Below are positions 44,007-52,038 of a stretch of DNA of 64,000 nt, in pieces. The position numbers and the translations under genes were made by a program. Source of the DNA: Streptomyces sp. NRRL S-87 (GTDB lineage: Bacteria > Actinomycetota > Actinomycetes > Streptomycetales > Streptomycetaceae); contig NZ_JOGB01000039.1 of the NCBI RefSeq assembly GCF_000719335.1, forward strand, positions 1 to 64,000, in the 5' to 3' direction. Each line of letters begins with the position of its first letter. Position 1 is the first letter of the stretch. The notes beneath the pieces were generated by a model that did no database searches, was not told the origin of the DNA, and saw nothing but the letters and a program-made list of their open reading frames with translations.

Positions 44007-45260
44007 TCAGAAGAGGTCCGGGCACCAGGGCCGCAGGGCCGTGCGGAACACGTCGTCCGCCAGCGCCGCCGCACCCGGCCGCTCCTCCGAGATCCGCCCC
44101 AGCAGCGCCAACCGCGCGGCCGACACGTCACCCAGGTAGAGCGCGCTCAACTCGGCGATGCCCAGGCGCAGGTCGGGCGCCCCGTCGGTCGGGACGCAGA
44201 CGGGCCGCTCGCCGGTCGCGTCGAGCCGGTAGCGGCCGCCGGCCGGGCCGTCGGGGTCCGCGACCTCGAGGACGAGGACGCCCGGGTGCTCGTACGTCCG
44301 CGCCTCCAGGGCCCGTACGACGTCCAGCAGGCGCACCCACAGCCAGTCGGCGCTCGTCACGATCGACGCGGCCCGCCGGTTGGGCAGCAGGTCGGGGACG
44401 AGGTCGTCGGGGGCCCGGTAGCCGGTGCGGACCCTGCGCACCCAGTCGATCGAGCACAGGAAGTGCCACAGCGCGCGCTCGGCCGCCGGGGTGACGGCGA
44501 TCAGGTCGTGCACGGCCAGGCTCTGGTCGGGGGTCTTGGCGTCGGTCCACTTCTCGTCGGCCGGCGCGTAGACCGCCAGTCCCTCCGGCTCGCCGTCGGC
44601 CGACCGGTAGACGGCGTGGAACCTCTCCTTGTACGGGCGCCAGCTGACCGACTCCAGACCGGTGGCCAGCTTCCACCAGCGCTCGTCGCGGTCGATCACG
44701 CCCGGCCGCCGGGCCCGCAGCCGCTCGTGGAGCTGCGGGCCGATCTCCCGCACCTCGGCGGCCTCGGCCAGGTCGACGCGGCCGCCGTCCTGCGGGCCCG
44801 CCCAGCGGCGGTCGAGGCCGGCGCGCAGGGTGTCGATCTCCCACTCGCACAGGGAGGTCGCCGGCGCGAAACCGTACCGCCCGTAGATCGGGTACTCGGC
44901 GGCGATCAGGGTGGCGGCCACCTCGCCGCGCTCGCGCGCGGCCGCGAGGTCGGCGGCCATCATGCGGCTGAGGATGCCGCGGCGCCGGTGGGTGGGGGCG
45001 ACCACGACCCCGGAGACCGCGGTCGTGGGGATGCTCGCGCCGCCGGGCACGGTCAGCCGCTGCGCGAAGGAGCGGAAGGTGGCCACGCACCGGCCGCTGT
45101 GGGTGTCGTACGCGCCCTGGCAGCGGTCCAGGCCCGCGTACTTGACCCGCTGCGCGACGTCGTCGTCGGTCGGGACCGCCGGCGTCAGGAAGCCGGTCAG
45201 CGTCGTCCGGGCCCAGTCCTTGACGTCGGATTCGGTGATCGTGCGGATCTCAACGGTCAT
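44007..45260 (-). CDS. Eis-like GNAT acetyltransferase
   Basis: A 417-aa protein of the Eis (enhanced intracellular survival) group, with tandem GNAT domains and a C-terminal sterol-carrier-like fold. The first GNAT loop is VSGVVVAPTHRRRGILSRMM (R-x-x-G), with EYPIYGRYGFAPAT downstream. The C-terminal carboxylate typical of Eis is provided by the terminal DLF. Mycobacterial Eis acetylates aminoglycosides and protein lysines; other members act on unknown amines. The start codon is GTG/ATG at 45260 just before TVEIRTITESD. It stands alone, divergent from nothing recognisable. Confidence 0.88.
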   Translation of the reverse strand: MTVEIRTITESDVKDWARTTLTGFLTPAVPTDDDVAQRVKYAGLDRCQGAYDTHSGRCVATFRSFAQRLTVPGGASIPTTAVSGVVVAPTHRRRGILSRMMAADLAAARERGEVAATLIAAEYPIYGRYGFAPATSLCEWEIDTLRAGLDRRWAGPQDGGRVDLAEAAEVREIGPQLHERLRARRPGVIDRDERWWKLATGLESVSWRPYKERFHAVYRSADGEPEGLAVYAPADEKWTDAKTPDQSLAVHDLIAVTPAAERALWHFLCSIDWVRRVRTGYRAPDDLVPDLLPNRRAASIVTSADWLWVRLLDVVRALEARTYEHPGVLVLEVADPDGPAGGRYRLDATGERPVCVPTDGAPDLRLGIAELSALYLGDVSAARLALLGRISEERPGAAALADDVFRTALRPWCPDLF

Positions 45261-45346
45261 TCCGTCACGCTAGGCGGCCCCGGATCGGCCCGTCACGCGA
45301 ATTTCCCCGTCCGGCGGCGGCGGCCGCCGGACGGATCCGGCCGACC

Positions 45347-45979
45347 TCAGGCCAGCAGGTCGTCGACCTGCGCCTCGCCGTCCCGGTACCGGCGGGTGAT
45401 CTCGGCGCCGCAGTCGTCCGCCGTCCGCTGGAGGGCCTGGCGCCGCCGCGACACCTGCTGCTCGTACCGGACCAGCCGGCCCATGCCCTCGTGCAGCTCC
45501 TCGTCCGTCCGGGCGCCGAGGTCCGACAGCTCGACGTCCGCGAGCATCTCGGCGGCCAGCCGCCGGTACTCCTCGCTGTGCGGGGTGCCCAGGGTGACGT
45601 GCCGGGCCGAGGCGCTGCGCCGGGAGGGGGCGTCGGCGAGGATCTCCGAGAGCCGGTCGACCACCGCGGCCTCCACGGCCACCGGCGCCGCCGGGTCGGT
45701 ACGCCGGCCCAGCTCGGCCCGCAGGATGTCGATCCGCCCCTGCAGCAGCCGCCGTACGTAGCTCAGGTCCGCCTCGTCGCGCAGCGCCTCCCGGCGCACG
45801 GTGCGCAGCTCCGGCAGCCGCAGCAGGGCCAGGTCGTGCCGGGGGACCTCGGGCAGCCTGCCGCCGCCCGCCGGTCGGTCGCCCGGCCGGTCACCGGGCC
45901 GTTCGCCGATGCGCTGCGCCGGCGGACGCGCGGCCGTCGGGACGGGTCCGGAGGGTTGCCCGGTACCAGAAGTGCTCAT
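45347..45979 (-). CDS. rsiG: RsiG, c-di-GMP-armed anti-sigma factor for WhiG
   Basis: About 210 aa. After a disordered Pro/Arg-rich N-terminus, two antiparallel coiled-coil helices each carry the E(X)3S(X)2R(X)3Q(X)3D signature that binds cyclic-di-GMP: first [16 protein letters not shown], second [16 protein letters not shown] (numbered from the alternative start 45982: E70, S74, R77, Q81, D85 and E174, S178, R181, Q185, D189). In Streptomyces venezuelae RsiG loaded with c-di-GMP sequesters the sporulation sigma factor WhiG. Both copies of the motif are exact here, so function is expected to be conserved. whiG itself is not in the window. Start is ATG 45979 or 45982. Divergent from dtd. Confidence 0.93.
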   Translation of the reverse strand: MSTSGTGQPSGPVPTAARPPAQRIGERPGDRPGDRPAGGGRLPEVPRHDLALLRLPELRTVRREALRDEADLSYVRRLLQGRIDILRAELGRRTDPAAPVAVEAAVVDRLSEILADAPSRRSASARHVTLGTPHSEEYRRLAAEMLADVELSDLGARTDEELHEGMGRLVRYEQQVSRRRQALQRTADDCGAEITRRYRDGEAQVDDLLA

Positions 45980-46103
45980 CACGATTCATGTCCCCTCGCT
46001 CGGGCGCACGGCCTGCGTGCATCGTGCCACTCTCCGTGGGGGCGGTGCAGGCGCACGCCACCCGATCGGCCCCGGACGGGTGCACGCCTGCTACACAAGT
46101 GGT

Positions 46104-46529
46104 ATGCGAGCAGTGGTTCAGCGCGTCGACGGCGCGAGCGTGGTGGTGGCGGGCGAGACGGTCGGGGAGATCGTCGGCGAGGGGCTGTGCGTCCTGGTGG
46201 GGGTGACCCACGACGACACCCCGGAGAAGGCGGCGCAGCTGGCGCGCAAGCTGTGGTCCGTACGGATCCTGGAGGGCGAGAAGTCCTGCTCGGACAACGG
46301 GGCCCCGCTGCTGGTCGTCTCGCAGTTCACGCTGTACGGCGACGCCCGCAAGGGACGCCGGCCCACGTGGAACGCGGCCGCGCCCGGACCGGTGGCCGAG
46401 CCGCTGGTCGACGAGGTGGTGGCGCAGCTGCGGGCACTGGGCGCGACCGTGGCGACGGGCCGGTTCGGCGCGGACATGCGGGTCTCGCTGACGAACCACG
46501 GCCCGTTCACGGTGCTGCTGGACGTCTAG
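46104..46529 (+). CDS. dtd: D-aminoacyl-tRNA deacylase
   Basis: A 141-aa enzyme that hydrolyses D-aminoacyl-tRNAs and misacylated Gly-tRNA-Ala. It starts [15 protein letters not shown] and has the SQFTLYGD catalytic Thr/Ser motif and the C-terminal NHGPFT, equivalent to the cross-subunit Gly-cisPro gate (N-x-G-P) that enforces chirality. Length is standard. The ATG is preceded by a weak GTGG. It is divergent from rsiG and convergent with ygfZ across about 100 bp containing a CGAAGCCACGG direct repeat. Confidence 0.95.
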   Translation: MRAVVQRVDGASVVVAGETVGEIVGEGLCVLVGVTHDDTPEKAAQLARKLWSVRILEGEKSCSDNGAPLLVVSQFTLYGDARKGRRPTWNAAAPGPVAEPLVDEVVAQLRALGATVATGRFGADMRVSLTNHGPFTVLLDV

Positions 46530-46630
46530 GAACGGCACCGGGCAGACGTCCGCCCGCCCTGGCCGGCCCGGCCCCGAAGCCACGGGCCGTGCCCGAAGCC
46601 ACGGCCCGGCCCTCCGAACCACCGGCCGCC

Positions 46631-47605
46631 CTACGGCTCGACCACGACCTCCTGGGCCGCGGCCGTCGTACCGGCCAGCAGCTCCGCGTCCACCGGAACG
46701 TTCCGCTTCAGCAGTCCGAGCGCGATGGGACCGAGCTCGTGGTGGCGCACCGAGGTGGTGACGAAGCCGAGCTGGCGGCCCTCCGGGCCGTCCGCCTTCA
46801 GCCGCAGCGGCGCGCCGTGCGGCGGCAGCACCACGTCGCTGCCGTCGAGGTGCAGGAAGACCAGCCGGCGCGGCGGCTTCCCCAGGTTGTGGACGCGCGC
46901 CACCGTCTCCTGGCCCCGGTAGCAGCCCTTCTGCAGGTGCACCGCGGTACCGATCCAGCCCAGCTCGTGCGGGATGGTCCGGTGGTCGGTCTCCAGGCCG
47001 AGCCGCGGGCGGTGCGCCTCGACGCGCAGCGCCTCGTACGCCAGCAGTCCGGCGGCCGGCCCGTGCGCCGCGGCGAAGGCCTCCAGGTCCGCACGCGGGA
47101 GGAAGACGTCGCGGCCGTGCGCGGTCTCCCGTACGACGAGCTCCTTGCCGACCTCGGCGATCGAGCCGGCCGGCAGGTGGACCACGGCGAGGTCGGCGGT
47201 CCGGTCGGCGACTTCCACCCGGTAGAAGAACTTCATCGACTCCAGGTAGGCGATCAGCGCCTCCTGCGTGCCGGGCTCGACGTGCGCCCAGACGGTGTCG
47301 CCGTCGTCGACGAGGTAGAGCGCGTGCTCGATGTGGCCGTTCGCGGACAGGATCAGGGCCTCGGTGGCCAGGCCCGCGGGCAGCTCGCTGACGTGCTGGG
47401 TGAGCAGCAGGTGCAGCCAGCTCAGCCGCTCCGGTCCGGTGACGGCGACGACGCCGCGGTGCGAGAGGTCGACGAACCCGCGGCCCTCGGCGAGGGCGCG
47501 CTGCTCGCGGAAGAGGTCGCCGTAGTGCGCGGCGACGGCTTCGTCGGGGCCTTCCCCGGGGACGGCACCGGGCAGCGAGAGCAGAGGGCTGGCGAGGGTG
47601 GTCAT
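46631..47605 (-). CDS. ygfZ: tRNA-modifying / folate-binding protein YgfZ
   Basis: A 324-aa protein of the aminomethyltransferase (GcvT) fold. The YgfZ signature K-G-C-Y-x-G-Q-E is present as LQKGCYRGQETVARV, with the conserved Cys. The N-terminal half resembles GcvT (GFVDLSHRGVVAVTGPERLSWLHLLLTQHV). YgfZ supports Fe-S enzyme assembly such as MiaB through tetrahydrofolate chemistry. The ATG starts directly at TTLASPLLSLPG. It is downstream of nur on the same strand after 96 bp. Confidence 0.92.
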   Translation of the reverse strand: MTTLASPLLSLPGAVPGEGPDEAVAAHYGDLFREQRALAEGRGFVDLSHRGVVAVTGPERLSWLHLLLTQHVSELPAGLATEALILSANGHIEHALYLVDDGDTVWAHVEPGTQEALIAYLESMKFFYRVEVADRTADLAVVHLPAGSIAEVGKELVVRETAHGRDVFLPRADLEAFAAAHGPAAGLLAYEALRVEAHRPRLGLETDHRTIPHELGWIGTAVHLQKGCYRGQETVARVHNLGKPPRRLVFLHLDGSDVVLPPHGAPLRLKADGPEGRQLGFVTTSVRHHELGPIALGLLKRNVPVDAELLAGTTAAAQEVVVEP

Positions 47606-47701
47606 ACCGCCGATCCTACGACCGCCCGCCGGCGTCCGGTCGGGCCGCTGCCGCCGGCCGGCCTTCGGGCGGGCCGACGCCGCCCGTTCGACTCCGCGGG
47701 C

Positions 47702-48163
47702 CTACCGACCGCTCGACTCCGCGGGGGCGGCCGCCGCGGCGCCGTGCTTCGCCGCGCAGTCCCGGCAGCGGCCGAAGATGGCGAAGTGCTTCATGTCCGT
47801 CTCGAAGCCGAACTCGGCGCGCAGCTTGGCGGTGAAGTCCGCGGCCACGTCGACGTCGGCCTCGATGACCTCCGTGCAGTCCCGGCAGACCAGGTGCAGG
47901 TGGTGGTGCCGGTCGGCGAGGTGGTAGGTCGGGGCCCCGTGCCCGAGGTGGGCGTGCGAGACCAGGCCGAGCTCCTCGAGGAGCTCCAGGGTCCGGTAGA
48001 CGGTGGAGATGTTCACGCCCGAGGCGGTCTTGCGCACCTCGCCCAGGATCTCGTCCGGGGTGGCGTGTTCGAGCGCGTCGACGGCCTCCAGGACAAGCTG
48101 GCGCTGCGGGGTCAGGCGGTAGCCGCGCTGCCGCAGGTCGCTCTTCCAGTCGGTGCTCACCAC
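47702..48163 (-). CDS. nur: Nur, nickel-responsive Fur-family regulator
   Basis: A 153-aa Fur homologue. The winged helix is RLTPQRQLVLEAVDALEHATPDEIL... NISTVYRTLELLEELG. The metal ligands of characterised Streptomyces Nur are at the same positions: H33, H86, H88, H90 for the nickel site and H70, H72, H126 for the second site. Cys pairs C93/C96 and C133/C136 are also present. Nickel-loaded Nur represses the Fe-SOD gene and nickel uptake genes. The protein begins MVSTDWKSDLRQRGYRLTPQ from a GTG. A hairpin separates it from the upstream nitrobindin-like gene. Confidence 0.93.
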   Translation of the reverse strand: MVSTDWKSDLRQRGYRLTPQRQLVLEAVDALEHATPDEILGEVRKTASGVNISTVYRTLELLEELGLVSHAHLGHGAPTYHLADRHHHLHLVCRDCTEVIEADVDVAADFTAKLRAEFGFETDMKHFAIFGRCRDCAAKHGAAAAAPAESSGR

Positions 48164-48193
48164 GGCCCCAGTGTAAGCGCGCCCCAGGGCACG

Positions 48194-48229
48194 CCGAAGG
48201 GGACCGCGGCGGGCCGCGGTCCCCTTCGG
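48194..48229 (-). terminator. 16-bp perfect hairpin after the nitrobindin-like gene
   Basis: Arms 48194-48209 (CCGAAGGGGACCGCGG) and 48214-48229, loop CGGG. It is placed between the stop of the FABP-like gene and nur, with no T-tract. Confidence 0.85.
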
Positions 48230-48269
48230 GTCGCCGGGCCCGGGGCCCGGCGGGAGCTCAGCGCACGGC

Positions 48270-48842
48270 TCAGCGGAAGAAGGCGATGCCGTCGTCCGGC
48301 ATGTCCGGGAGGTTGCGCGCCATCTCGGCGACCTCCTCCGGGGTGACGACCTTCTTGAGCTGCGCCGACATGTACGGGCGCAGCGGGACCTCCGGGGTGG
48401 TCTTCTCGCCGACCCACATGAGGTCGCCCTTGACGTACCCGTACAGGCGCTTGCCGCCGTTGTACGGGCCCGAGGCGGCGGTGCGGGCGACGGCGTCCGT
48501 GGCCAGGTCGATCTGCGGCTTCCGGTCGGCCAGCTCGCCGTACCAGACCTCGACGACGCCCTGGTCGCGGATCATGACGATCTCGACCTTGCGGTCCTTG
48601 TCGATGCGCCAGTAGCCGGTCTCCGACTCCAGCGGGCGGACCTTGTTGCCCTCGCTGTCGAGGACCCAGGTGCGCGAGGTGTACTCCAGGAAGTCCCGGC
48701 CGTCGTGGCCGAAGACGACCTCCTGGCCGAAGTTGCACTTCTCTTCACCGGGGAAGTCGAAGACGCCCGCGCCTTCCCAGGTACCGAGGAGGAAGGCGAG
48801 CGGAACGAGTTCCGGCTTGAGGTCGGACGGGATCTGGATCAT
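48270..48842 (-). CDS. FABP-like / nitrobindin-family heme protein
   Basis: A 190-aa ten-stranded beta-barrel of the nitrobindin (DUF1794/THAP4) type. The signature GTWEGAG (FLLGTWEGAGVFDFPG) is near the N-terminus, and EVVFGHDGRDFLEYTSRTWVLD, ESETGYWRIDKDRKVEIVMI and GVVEVWYGEL form successive strands. The family binds heme b through a C-terminal-side His and is proposed to handle nitric oxide or peroxynitrite. In this protein the C-terminal ~40 residues are helical (TPEEVAEMARNLPDMPDD) and I cannot identify the proximal His with certainty. It lies upstream of nur on the same strand. Confidence 0.87.
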   Translation of the reverse strand: MIQIPSDLKPELVPLAFLLGTWEGAGVFDFPGEEKCNFGQEVVFGHDGRDFLEYTSRTWVLDSEGNKVRPLESETGYWRIDKDRKVEIVMIRDQGVVEVWYGELADRKPQIDLATDAVARTAASGPYNGGKRLYGYVKGDLMWVGEKTTPEVPLRPYMSAQLKKVVTPEEVAEMARNLPDMPDDGIAFFR

Positions 48843-48902
48843 GAGTGGCTCAGGCGATCTCTGGGTGTCGACGGGGTTTCCGGGGTGGGGTTTCCGGGGT
48901 GG

Positions 48903-49004
48903 TCAGCGCTGACCCTGGTACAGCTTCTTCACGGCCAGGCCGGTGAAGGCGAGCACGCCGACGCAGACCAGGACCAGCAGGGAGGTGAAGAATGCCTCAA
49001 GCAC
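48903..49004 (-). CDS. 33-aa single-pass membrane peptide
   Basis: A mini-ORF with GAGGAG about 7 nt upstream of a GTG start. It encodes a short N-terminus (LEAFFTS), one membrane helix (LLVLVCVGVLAFTGLAV) containing one Cys, and a basic tail KKLYQGQR. The clear start signal, strong hydrophobic profile with positive-inside C-terminus, and stop just upstream of the nitrobindin-like gene make it a real gene, probably conserved in Streptomyces. Function unknown; single-pass peptides of this size often regulate membrane complexes. Confidence 0.78.
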   Translation of the reverse strand: MLEAFFTSLLVLVCVGVLAFTGLAVKKLYQGQR

Positions 49005-49217
49005 GGGGTGCTCCTCGGACGATCGGTTGGGTCCCCCGGCGCTGCAGCCGGAAGGCGGCCGGAGGGAAGGCCGGTCCCAGCCTATCGGGCCGGGCCGGGA
49101 CGCTCTCTGCGAGGTTGCCCGTACGGGTGTCCGACGCGTGCGGGAGCCCCGTACGGACCTGGTCCCCGCGCTGCCCGAGCAGCTGGTCCCGCAGCACGAC
49201 CGTCCGGTGGAACGGCG
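49005..49217. other. spacer between 33-aa peptide and DUF3099 gene
   Basis: About 210 bp with no gene I can support. It contains G+C-rich inverted sequences and presumably the promoter of the small membrane peptide gene. Confidence 0.35.
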
Positions 49218-49481
49218 CTATTCGTCGCGGCGCCGCTTTCCGTCCAGTTCGTCCCACCACTCGTCGGACTGCGGGTCCCCGGACGGGTCGTCCCACCAGC
49301 GGTCGTCCGGGCCGCGCCGGTTCGCGATCATCGCGGCCACCGGCGGGATGACCATGGCCACCACGCACATCCCCACGGCGGCCGGCACCGACCACAGGCG
49401 CACGAATCCCCAGGCGGAGACGAAGAGGACCAGGCATCCGCCCATCAGCAGGAAGTAGGCGCGTCTGCGCCGGGCGTACAT
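49218..49481 (-). CDS. DUF3099 domain-containing membrane protein
   Basis: An 87-aa protein starting MYARRRRAYFLLMGGCLVLF, with two membrane helices (YFLLMGGCLVLFVSAWGFV and PAAVGMCVVAMVIPPVAAMIA) and a charged C-terminal tail rich in Asp and Trp (RWWDDPSGDPQSDEWWDELDGKRRRDE). This matches DUF3099, an actinobacterial family of unknown function. The ATG at 49481 is chosen because the domain starts there; the longer frame to 49586 covers a terminator. Confidence 0.85.
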   Translation of the reverse strand: MYARRRRAYFLLMGGCLVLFVSAWGFVRLWSVPAAVGMCVVAMVIPPVAAMIANRRGPDDRWWDDPSGDPQSDEWWDELDGKRRRDE

Positions 49482-49525
49482 GACTCCAGCGTACGGACCC
49501 CGCGGCGGCCCCGGAACGGCGCGAA

Positions 49526-49572
49526 GGGCCGCACCCCGATCCAGTGGCGTCCAACCCCCTGGGGTGCGGCCC
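49526..49572 (-). terminator. hairpin downstream of the DUF1416 gene
   Basis: Arms GGGCCGCACCCC (49526-49537) and perfect complement (49561-49572) separated by 23 nt. It closes the sulfurtransferase-DUF1416 operon. Confidence 0.7.
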
Positions 49573-49617
49573 TCCGGCCGGTACACGTGGCTGCCCCGCG
49601 GCAGCCGGCGGCGGTCG

Positions 49618-49908
49618 TCAGACCGCGATCGCGACGTCCGTCAGGCTGCCGGTCTCGGTGACGACGACCTTGCGGTCGGCCTGGGCGCCCGGAACCAGGG
49701 CGCGCAGCGTCCACTCGCCGGTGGCCGCGTAGAAGCGGAACTGGCCGGTGGCCGAGGTCGGGACCTCGGCGGTGAACTCACCGGAGCCGTCCAGCAGGCG
49801 CACGTAACCGGTGACGGGCTCGCCGTCCTTGGTCACCTGGCCCTGGATGGCCGTCTCGCCCGGCTTGAGCGTGCTGACGTCGGGGCCGCCGATCGGAGCT
49901 CCACACAT
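49618..49908 (-). CDS. DUF1416 domain-containing protein
   Basis: A 96-aa acidic beta-sandwich protein beginning MCGAPIGGPDVSTLKPGETA. The body reads as carboxypeptidase-regulatory-like strands (IQGQVTKDGEPVTGYVRLLDGSGEFTAEVPTSATGQFRFYAATGEWTLRALVPG). DUF1416 proteins are found directly downstream of actinobacterial thiosulfate sulfurtransferases, as here (49 bp spacing), and the conserved CGAP Cys at the N-terminus could accept sulfane sulfur, though this is speculation. No signal peptide. Confidence 0.9.
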   Translation of the reverse strand: MCGAPIGGPDVSTLKPGETAIQGQVTKDGEPVTGYVRLLDGSGEFTAEVPTSATGQFRFYAATGEWTLRALVPGAQADRKVVVTETGSLTDVAIAV

Positions 49909-49957
49909 GTTCTCTGTCCTGTCCTAGAGGTATAAGGGGGGTCCTGCGTGCCCGGTG

Positions 49958-50803
49958 TTACTTGTTGGCGCCGATCTCGATCGGCACGCCGACGAGGGAG
50001 CCGTACTCGGTCCACGAGCCGTCGTAGTTCTTGACGTTCTCGACGCCGAGGAGCTCGTGCAGCACGAACCACGTCAGCGCGGAGCGCTCACCGATGCGGC
50101 AGTAGGCGATGGTGTCCTTCGCCAGGTCCACCTGCTCGTCGGCGTACAGGGCCTTGAGCTCGTCGTCCGACTTGAACGTGCCGTCGTCGTTGGCGTTCTT
50201 CGACCACGGGATGTTGCGGGCGCTGGGCACGTGGCCGGGACGCTGCGACTGCTCCTGCGGGAGGTGCGCCGGGGCGAGGAGCTTGCCGGAGAACTCGTCG
50301 GGCGAGCGGACGTCGACCAGGTTCTGGGCGCCGATGGCGGCCACGACGTCGTCGCGGAAGGCGCGGATGGAGGTGTCCTGGGCCTGGGCCTTGTAAGAGG
50401 TGGCCGGGCGGTTCGGGACCTCGGCGCCGTCGACCAGGTCGCGGGAGTCGAGCTCCCACTTCTTGCGGCCGCCGTCGAGGAGCTTGACGTCCTGGTGGCC
50501 GTACAGCTTGAAGTACCAGTAGGCGTACGAGGCGAACCAGTTGTTGTTGCCGCCGTAGAGGACCACGGTGTCGTCGTTGGCGATGCCCTTGCGGGAGAGG
50601 AGCGCCTCGAAGCCCTCCTGGTCCACGAAGTCGCGGCGGACCGGGTCCTGGAGGTCCTGCTTCCAGTCGATCCGGACGGCGTTCCTGATGTGGTTCTTGT
50701 CGTAGGCGGACGTGTCCTCGTCCACCTCCACGACGACGACCTTCGGGTCGTCGAGGTGGGCCTCGACCCAGTCGGCGTCGACGAGTACGTCGCTGCGGCT
50801 CAT
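49958..50803 (-). CDS. thiosulfate/3-mercaptopyruvate sulfurtransferase (rhodanese)
   Basis: A 281-aa tandem-rhodanese enzyme. The inactive N-terminal domain has DADWVEAHLDDPKVVVVEVDED and HIRNAVRIDWKQDLQD. The active C-terminal domain has LVDVRSPDEFSGK, RPGHVPSARNIPW and the catalytic loop YCRIGERSALTWF with C235. The CRIGERS loop is the actinobacterial CysA/SseA form. It transfers sulfane sulfur to thiol acceptors. The ATG follows GGAGGAGA. Expression is probably controlled through the Cys-rich leader peptide upstream (51033-51113), and the gene is co-transcribed with the DUF1416 gene. Confidence 0.94.
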   Translation of the reverse strand: MSRSDVLVDADWVEAHLDDPKVVVVEVDEDTSAYDKNHIRNAVRIDWKQDLQDPVRRDFVDQEGFEALLSRKGIANDDTVVLYGGNNNWFASYAYWYFKLYGHQDVKLLDGGRKKWELDSRDLVDGAEVPNRPATSYKAQAQDTSIRAFRDDVVAAIGAQNLVDVRSPDEFSGKLLAPAHLPQEQSQRPGHVPSARNIPWSKNANDDGTFKSDDELKALYADEQVDLAKDTIAYCRIGERSALTWFVLHELLGVENVKNYDGSWTEYGSLVGVPIEIGANK

Positions 50804-51032
50804 GGTGTTCTCCTCCGGGGCAGTGTGCGGCGGGTGGTGCAGGGAGTGCTGCGGGTGCTGCGGTGCGCGGGTCGGCGGCCGCCCGGAGACCGGGTGTCCG
50901 GATGCCGGGATGCGGGGAGGCACGCCGGGGCCGGGCAGGGCGGGGCGGTCGCGGATTCGCGCGGGATGCCGTCGTCGTGCGACGGCCGGGCAGGAGCGGC
51001 GCCGGCGCTCGCGGGGAGCGGGGCCTGCTCGC
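50804..51032. promoter_or_regulatory. leader region between Cys leader peptide and sulfurtransferase
   Basis: The 229 bp between the leader-peptide stop and the sulfurtransferase start contain no ORF on that strand but are G+C-rich and able to fold. This is where an attenuator responding to ribosome stalling on the leader would lie. No specific terminator/antiterminator pair could be drawn by eye. Confidence 0.4.
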
Positions 51033-51113
51033 TCACCTCGAGCGACAGAGCATGGCGGCGACGCGGCACAGGTCTACTGCCCGCCGCTTCGTGAGTTCCG
51101 CCTGTCGCTTCAT
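51033..51113 (-). CDS. 26-aa putative cysteine-responsive leader peptide
   Basis: The minus strand encodes MKRQAELTKRRAVDLCRVAA then MLCRSR. The RRAVDLCRVAAMLCR core is the hallmark of actinobacterial 'putative leader peptides' that precede sulfur-assimilation and sulfurtransferase genes. Two Cys codons (TGC, TGT) near the end would stall ribosomes when Cys-tRNA is low, affecting the sulfurtransferase ~230 bp downstream. No strong Shine-Dalgarno is seen (CCTGCCT precedes ATG). The match to the family is strong; the attenuation mechanism is inference. Confidence 0.88.
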   Translation of the reverse strand: MKRQAELTKRRAVDLCRVAAMLCRSR

Positions 51114-51342
51114 AGGCAGGAATCGTAGGGAGGTTCCGGGCGGACTGTCACCGGTGTGTCATATACCGAGACAGGATCGTCCGAATGTCAGGACGGTAGG
51201 CGACTTCCGAAGGCCCCGGAAGCCGTGCGGGACCGCGGCGGGACCGCGCTGGGGCCACTTCGGCTGCGGTGCGGACGCGGGTGTCTCAATATGTGGCCGG
51301 GTGTCCGGTGGGCGACCGGTCAGGGGCGGTTCCCGCGGCGTC

Positions 51343-52038
51343 TCAGCGGGCGCCGAGCTCGACGTCCGTGCCCTTCAGGACCGCCCGGACGCCCGCGCCG
51401 TCCGTCGTGACGGACGCGAGGGAGAGGCCCTTCGGGAGGGCGTCGACGGTGCGGTCGAAGTCGGTCTTGCGGCGGATCAGCTCCTCCAGCCCGGGGAAGC
51501 CCTCACCGGGGACGTGCTCGGCCCGCACCCGCACCACGTTCCCGCCCACCAGCCTGACGGTCGAGACCACGCTGCGCGACAGGGTCCGGCCGAAGACGCC
51601 GACGGTCGCGGTGACCTTCACCTTGCCCGGCGCGCCGCCGTACGAGACGGTCACGCCCTCCTGGGCGGCCGCGGTCAGGTCGGCGTACGACAGGAACGCG
51701 GTGCCGTCCGCGCGGCCGGCGGTCCCGCCCTCGTAGTCCCCGCGCAGCCGTACGTCGTGGAAGCTCGCGTCGAGCTCGGTGACGCGGACGGGGTGGCCGC
51801 CGGACTTGGTGTCCACCCCCCGCAGGTGCGCGTCGACCCGCTCCAGCCGGTGGTCGACGAGCTGGGTCAGGAACGGGAAGCCCCTGATGTCCACCTCGGT
51901 CCCGCCGGCCCGGCCCTGGCTGAAGCGGACCCGGTCCGCGAGCTCGCTCTCCGCGCGGCCCTCCGCGATGCGGTCGGCGGCGACGAGCAGTCCGGCGAGG
52001 ACCGCCAGTCCGATCAACACGATGCGCAGTGCCCGCAC
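51343..52038 (-). CDS. DUF2993/LmeA-like secreted lipid-binding protein
   Basis: A 231-aa protein with an N-terminal anchor or signal segment (ALRIVLIGLAVLAGLLVAADRIAEG), followed by a TULIP-like beta-rich domain: VDIRGFPFLTQLVDHRLERVDAHLRGV is the DUF2993 signature, and TVRLVGGNVVRVRAEHVPGEG and VTTDGAGVRAVLKGTDVEL complete it. Mycobacterial LmeA is an inner-membrane/periplasmic phospholipid-binding protein needed for lipomannan maturation. A role in envelope glycolipids here is an inference. It is alone between the leader peptide and a repeat-rich spacer. Confidence 0.88.
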   Translation of the reverse strand: MRALRIVLIGLAVLAGLLVAADRIAEGRAESELADRVRFSQGRAGGTEVDIRGFPFLTQLVDHRLERVDAHLRGVDTKSGGHPVRVTELDASFHDVRLRGDYEGGTAGRADGTAFLSYADLTAAAQEGVTVSYGGAPGKVKVTATVGVFGRTLSRSVVSTVRLVGGNVVRVRAEHVPGEGFPGLEELIRRKTDFDRTVDALPKGLSLASVTTDGAGVRAVLKGTDVELGAR

